DNA of 64,000 nt from CAVVAL01 sp963742725 (GTDB lineage: Bacteria > Actinomycetota > Actinomycetes > Mycobacteriales > Cryptosporangiaceae): contig CAVUMX010000004.1 of assembly GCA_963742725.1 (NCBI GenBank), positions 1,054,001-1,118,000 on the forward strand, read 5' to 3'. How positions within the stretch are numbered: the stretch's first letter is position 1; every line of letters begins with the position of its first letter. The position numbers were made by a program, and so were the translations under genes. This document shows, piece after piece, positions 60,842 through 64,000 of this stretch. A model generated the notes under the pieces. It was not told the DNA's origin. It did not search any database and saw only the letters and a list, made by a program, of their open reading frames with translations.

Positions 60842-63475
60842 TCATCGGACATGCGCCCGGTCGAGGGCGATCGCGCCGATCACCCTGTGTACGGACAGTC
60901 CGCCCAGCTTCGCGCCGCGTAGTGACAGTTGGCGTGCGTCGTAGAACGGCACGGCCGGGACGTGCTCGCGGAGCAGCCGCTCGTCGAGGTCGGCGTAGCC
61001 GCGTGCCGCCGACGCGCGGTCCGGCTGGTGCTGGAGTCCCCGGATCTGCTGGTTGATCGACGCCTCCGAGAAGTGCGCGTAGTTGGTTCCGGCCGCGGCG
61101 CCGGAGAAGAGGTGAGGGAAAATGCCGCTGGCGTCCGGGATGTCCGGTCCCCAGGCCACCAGGTACAGGTCGTACCCGCTCGTCGCGTCGCCGATGCGGC
61201 GGTAGTAGTCGCCGGTCACGGTCGAGGTGCGGACCGTGAATCCCGCGTCGGTGAGCGCACGGGACAGGTAGGCGGCGAGCCGCTGCTCGGCCGGGCCGAT
61301 GCCGGCGGCGTACGTCAGCGTGGGGCGCCGGCCGTCCAGGAGCCGCCGGGCCAGCGCGGGGTCGCCGGTAACCCCGACCCCCAGACCCTCATGCGGACGG
61401 TGCCCCGGAACCACCGCTGATACCAGCGAGCCGGTCACCGTCCCGGCGGAGGCGCCCCGGTACACGGCGAGCGCCTCCTTCCGGTTGATCGCCGCCGCGA
61501 TGGCCCGGCGGATCGTGACGTCCGTCACGGTGGTGGTGTTGATCGCCAGGAACCGGTTGAACGGCGTCGTGCCGTCGACGGTCCGCGCACGGGCCTCGGC
61601 GGACAGGCCCTCCACGCGGTCCGGCGGGACGCTGTCCCATCCGAACGCCGTCTCGCCGCCCGACAGCAGCCGGTCGGTCGCATCGGTGACGCCGAACTCG
61701 AACACCCAGCGTTCCGGGTACGCCGTCCGGATCGGGTCGGTGCGGGGGTCCCACTGCTTGTTCCGGACGAGCTCCAGCCGCTTCGCCGAGTCCTTGCCGA
61801 TCCGGTACGGGCCGGACGCCACGATCGCGCGGTCGTAGTCGGCGCGCAGGTCCTTCGCCGCCGGGACGGGCGCGGTCGTGCCCAGCGCCGCGACCATCGG
61901 CATCTCCGGATGCGGCTCGGCGAACGCGAACGTGATCGTGGCGCCGGAGACGGTGACCCCGGGCGGCAGCTCGCCCGGCGCGCGGTACGGACCCGGCCAC
62001 TTCGTGCCGGCGGCGAGCCAGCTCGACAGCTCGGTGGGGCCGCCGGTGATCTCGGGGGCGAACGTCCGCGCGACCCCGTACGCGACGTCGGCGGCGGTGA
62101 TCGGCGTGCCGTCCTCGTACCGGAGTCCGCGGCGGAGCGTGTACGCCCACGTCTTGCCGCCGTCGCTGGTCCGGCCGGTGTCGGTGGCGAGGTCGCCGAC
62201 CAGCCGGAGCCTGCCGTCGCCGTCATCCACGTAGCCGGTCAACGTGCGGTAGAGCAGTGCGGTGCCGACCGACATCGCGTCCCGCTCGTGCGCGCGCTGG
62301 GGGTCGAGGTGGTCCCAGCGGGCGGAGCGCAGGCCCGTGAGGGTGCCGCCCTGCTTCGCGCCGGGCACGGGCGCGGCCGGCCCGGACGCCCAGTCGTCGA
62401 ACCGGATCGGCGCCACGGCCGACGCCGCTACCGGCCGCTTCCCCGCCGGGCGTTCGCGAGCTGGGCGTTCGTGGGCTGGGCGTTCGTGGGCAGGGGCCAG
62501 CAGGGCCGCCGCGACAACGACGGCGACGATGCCCGCCGCCACCCCACCGGCCATCAACCCTCGCCGCCACCACAGGCCCCGCTCGTGGCCGCCACCCGCC
62601 CCGGCCGCGCCCGGCGCGCTCACGCCGCCCGCCCCGCTCACGCCGCCCGCGCCGGCACCCGCCGAGGCCGCGCCGCCCGAAACAGTGCTGGCGGGTTCCG
62701 CGCCGCGCATGAGCGTGTCGAGGAGTTCCTGGGCCGTCGGCCGGGTGGCGGGATCCTTCCGCAGGGTCGTCCGGACGATGTCGAGCAGGTCGGCGTCGAG
62801 CCCGTCCAGGTCGGCGTCGCCGTGCAGGACCCGGTACGCGAGGGAGTCGGTGTTTGCGCCGAACGGCGGACGTCCGGTGCCGGCGAAGGCGATCACCGCA
62901 CCCCACGCGAACACGTCCGTGGCGGGTGTGACCGGTTCGCCCCGGATCTGCTCCGGCGCCATGTAGGACGGCGACCCGATGATCTGGCCGGTCAGGGTGA
63001 CGGCGTCCACGTCGGCGGCGCGGGCGATGCCGAAGTCGATGACCCGGGGGCCGACCCGGGACAGCAGGACGTTCGCCGGCTTGAGGTCACGGTGGACGAT
63101 GCCCGCGCGGTGGATCGCCGTCAGCGCGCCGGCCACCCCGATCCCGAGCGCGTGGAGCTGCGATCCGGGCAGCGGACCGGTGTCGGCGACGGCCGCCGAG
63201 AGCGTCGGCCCGTCGATGTACTCGGTGACGACGTACGGCTGGTCGGCCTCGGTGTCGGCGTCCAGGATCGGTGCCGTGCAGAACCGGGCCACCCGGCGCG
63301 CGAGCGCCACCTCGGACCGGAACCGCGCGCGGAACTCCGGCACGTCGGCCAGGTGCGGGCGGATGACCTTGATGGCGACCTGCCGCCCGGTCTCGTCCTC
63401 GGCCAGGTGGACGACGCCCATGCCGCCCTCGCCGAGCTGCCGCACGAGGCGGTACCGCCCGAGCTCCCCCGTCAC
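60842..63475 (-). CDS. serine/threonine protein kinase fused to an extracellular peptide-binding protein (SBP_bac_5)
   Basis: An 877-residue protein. Kinase: GEGGMG (15-20), Lys36, HRDLKPAN with Asp130, DFG (147-149), APE. A Gly/Ala-rich linker and one membrane segment (VAAGIVAVVVAAALLAP, about residue 320) follow, then HERPA repeats, then a family 5 solute-binding domain from about residue 375, with GGTLTGLRSARWDHLDPQRA, EDGTPITAADVAYGVARTF and GYDLYLVAWGPDIPDASGIF. The ligand is likely a peptide or similar. GTG 63475 lies 6 nt after TACCCT, so it is probably leaderless. A 44-bp gap separates it from the next kinase. Confidence 0.9.
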   Translation of the reverse strand: MTGELGRYRLVRQLGEGGMGVVHLAEDETGRQVAIKVIRPHLADVPEFRARFRSEVALARRVARFCTAPILDADTEADQPYVVTEYIDGPTLSAAVADTGPLPGSQLHALGIGVAGALTAIHRAGIVHRDLKPANVLLSRVGPRVIDFGIARAADVDAVTLTGQIIGSPSYMAPEQIRGEPVTPATDVFAWGAVIAFAGTGRPPFGANTDSLAYRVLHGDADLDGLDADLLDIVRTTLRKDPATRPTAQELLDTLMRGAEPASTVSGGAASAGAGAGGVSGAGGVSAPGAAGAGGGHERGLWWRRGLMAGGVAAGIVAVVVAAALLAPAHERPAHERPARERPAGKRPVAASAVAPIRFDDWASGPAAPVPGAKQGGTLTGLRSARWDHLDPQRAHERDAMSVGTALLYRTLTGYVDDGDGRLRLVGDLATDTGRTSDGGKTWAYTLRRGLRYEDGTPITAADVAYGVARTFAPEITGGPTELSSWLAAGTKWPGPYRAPGELPPGVTVSGATITFAFAEPHPEMPMVAALGTTAPVPAAKDLRADYDRAIVASGPYRIGKDSAKRLELVRNKQWDPRTDPIRTAYPERWVFEFGVTDATDRLLSGGETAFGWDSVPPDRVEGLSAEARARTVDGTTPFNRFLAINTTTVTDVTIRRAIAAAINRKEALAVYRGASAGTVTGSLVSAVVPGHRPHEGLGVGVTGDPALARRLLDGRRPTLTYAAGIGPAEQRLAAYLSRALTDAGFTVRTSTVTGDYYRRIGDATSGYDLYLVAWGPDIPDASGIFPHLFSGAAAGTNYAHFSEASINQQIRGLQHQPDRASAARGYADLDERLLREHVPAVPFYDARQLSLRGAKLGGLSVHRVIGAIALDRAHVR

Positions 63476-63558
63476 GCGGCCAGGGTAGCGGCAGCCCGCA
63501 GCTCCCACGCAGGCGAGGAGACAGCGGGCCGTGGCCGCCGTCCGCCCGTCCGCCCGAG

Positions 63559-63609
63559 TTTCGGACTTTTGAGGGTCGCGCCGGCCGCGGAACCCTCAAA
63601 AGTCCGAAA
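63559..63609. repeat. 18-bp perfect hairpin, dispersed family, copy 2
   Basis: TTTCGGACTTTTGAGGGT (63559-63576) and its exact reverse complement (63592-63609) enclose a 15-nt loop. The arms match copy 1 at 54215 base for base. This copy lies between divergent genes, so termination is not its obvious purpose. Confidence 0.9.
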
Positions 63610-63659
63610 GTGGGGGGCAGTGGCGTGAGGAGGGCGGCCGGGCCTGCGAGGATTAGCGG

Positions 63660-64000
63660 GTGAAGGTCGATATCTACAGCGATGTGGTCTGTCCGTGGTG
63701 CTACCTGGGTGCGCGCCGGTTCGCCGAGGCGGTCGCCGGGTTCACCGGTGCGGAGGTCGAGGTCGCGTTCAAGCCGTTCCAGCTCGATCCGTCGTCGCCG
63801 CCGGAGCCGGTGCCGACGCCGGTGGCGCTGGCCGCGAAGTTCGGGTCCGAAGCCGACGCGGAGCGGGCGATGTCGCACGTCACGGGCGTCGCCGCCGAGG
63901 ACGGCATCCAGCTGGACCAGCCCAACGCGCTCACGGTGAACACGTTCACCGCGCACCGGGTGATCTGGCTGGCCGGGCAGAAGGGCATCCAGGCCGACAT
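63660..64000 (+). CDS. DsbA/FrnE-family thiol oxidoreductase, 3' end outside window
   Basis: The first 113 residues of a DsbA-like protein of the FrnE/2-hydroxychromene-2-carboxylate isomerase branch. The start IYSDVVCPWCYLGARRFAEA has the CPWC active site near residue 12, and FKPFQLDPSSPPEPVP with ALTVNTFTAHRVIWLAGQKG is typical of FrnE. No signal peptide is seen, so the protein is probably cytoplasmic. The GTG at 63660 has GAGGAT upstream. The gene runs off the window. Confidence 0.9.
   Translation, partial: MKVDIYSDVVCPWCYLGARRFAEAVAGFTGAEVEVAFKPFQLDPSSPPEPVPTPVALAAKFGSEADAERAMSHVTGVAAEDGIQLDQPNALTVNTFTAHRVIWLAGQKGIQAD

Overview
The window is very GC-rich chromosomal DNA with strong GC3 bias, many GTG starts, start codons overlapping stop codons, and several TAnnnT -10 boxes 6-7 nt before a start codon (leaderless mRNAs). 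Together with the gene content this points to an actinomycete (Actinomycetota), plausibly Streptosporangiales/Thermomonosporaceae; the genus cannot be fixed from sequence reading alone. No rRNA, tRNA, CRISPR array, transposase or prophage was seen.

Layout. 1-4.5 kb: MFS exporter with an operator palindrome, metallo-beta-lactamase-fold hydrolase, PPOX-type flavoprotein, a frameshifted Uma2 gene, enoyl-CoA hydratase. 4.5-15.4 kb: the conserved actinobacterial block hemW - (DUF4870) - CIRCE/hrcA - dnaJ - rsmE - (Rmf-like) - HIT - (serine hydrolase) - phoH - ybeY - corC - cda-like. 15.4-24.6 kb is an accessory insert before era: two large membrane proteins, a methyltransferase carrying a repeat tract, and a tightly overlapping four-gene secreted/lipoprotein cluster. 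24.6-37.6 kb: era, then an FN3-MoxR-DUF58-transglutaminase-like cluster facing a Ser/Thr kinase and its FN3 partner, then recO-uppS. 38.3-39.8 kb: XRE regulator plus a peptide deformylase. 40-45.6 kb: metal island with a YraQ-type permease and its TIGR03943-type partner, converging on an apparent znuA-znuC-znuB-smtB-zur operon with two Zur boxes on the znuA promoter. 45.6-48.2 kb: small membrane/ABM proteins and glyS. 48.3-64 kb: an operon with a large ATPase regulator, cupin, SnoaL-like protein and phosphotransferase; XdhC-like; an aldo/keto reductase/dusB divergent pair; TetR/SDR divergent pair; DUF4143 ATPase behind four 23-bp repeats; two receptor-like Ser/Thr kinases, one fused to a peptide-binding protein; the start of a DsbA/FrnE-like gene.

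Functional themes: protein quality control and ribosome maturation (hrcA, dnaJ, rsmE, ybeY, era, Rmf-like, def); zinc homeostasis, with Zur probably repressing uptake and an SmtB-type sensor probably responding to excess; envelope/secretion clusters of unknown purpose; signalling kinases with extracellular domains.

Two dispersed hairpin repeat families run through the intergenic DNA. Five loci (Uma2, methyltransferase, secreted protein, FN3 C-terminus, kinase/FN3 junction) have frame breaks, nearly all one-base changes at C or G runs or inside repeats, while housekeeping genes are intact. This may be real decay or slippage, or assembly error in high-GC DNA; raw-read checking would decide.
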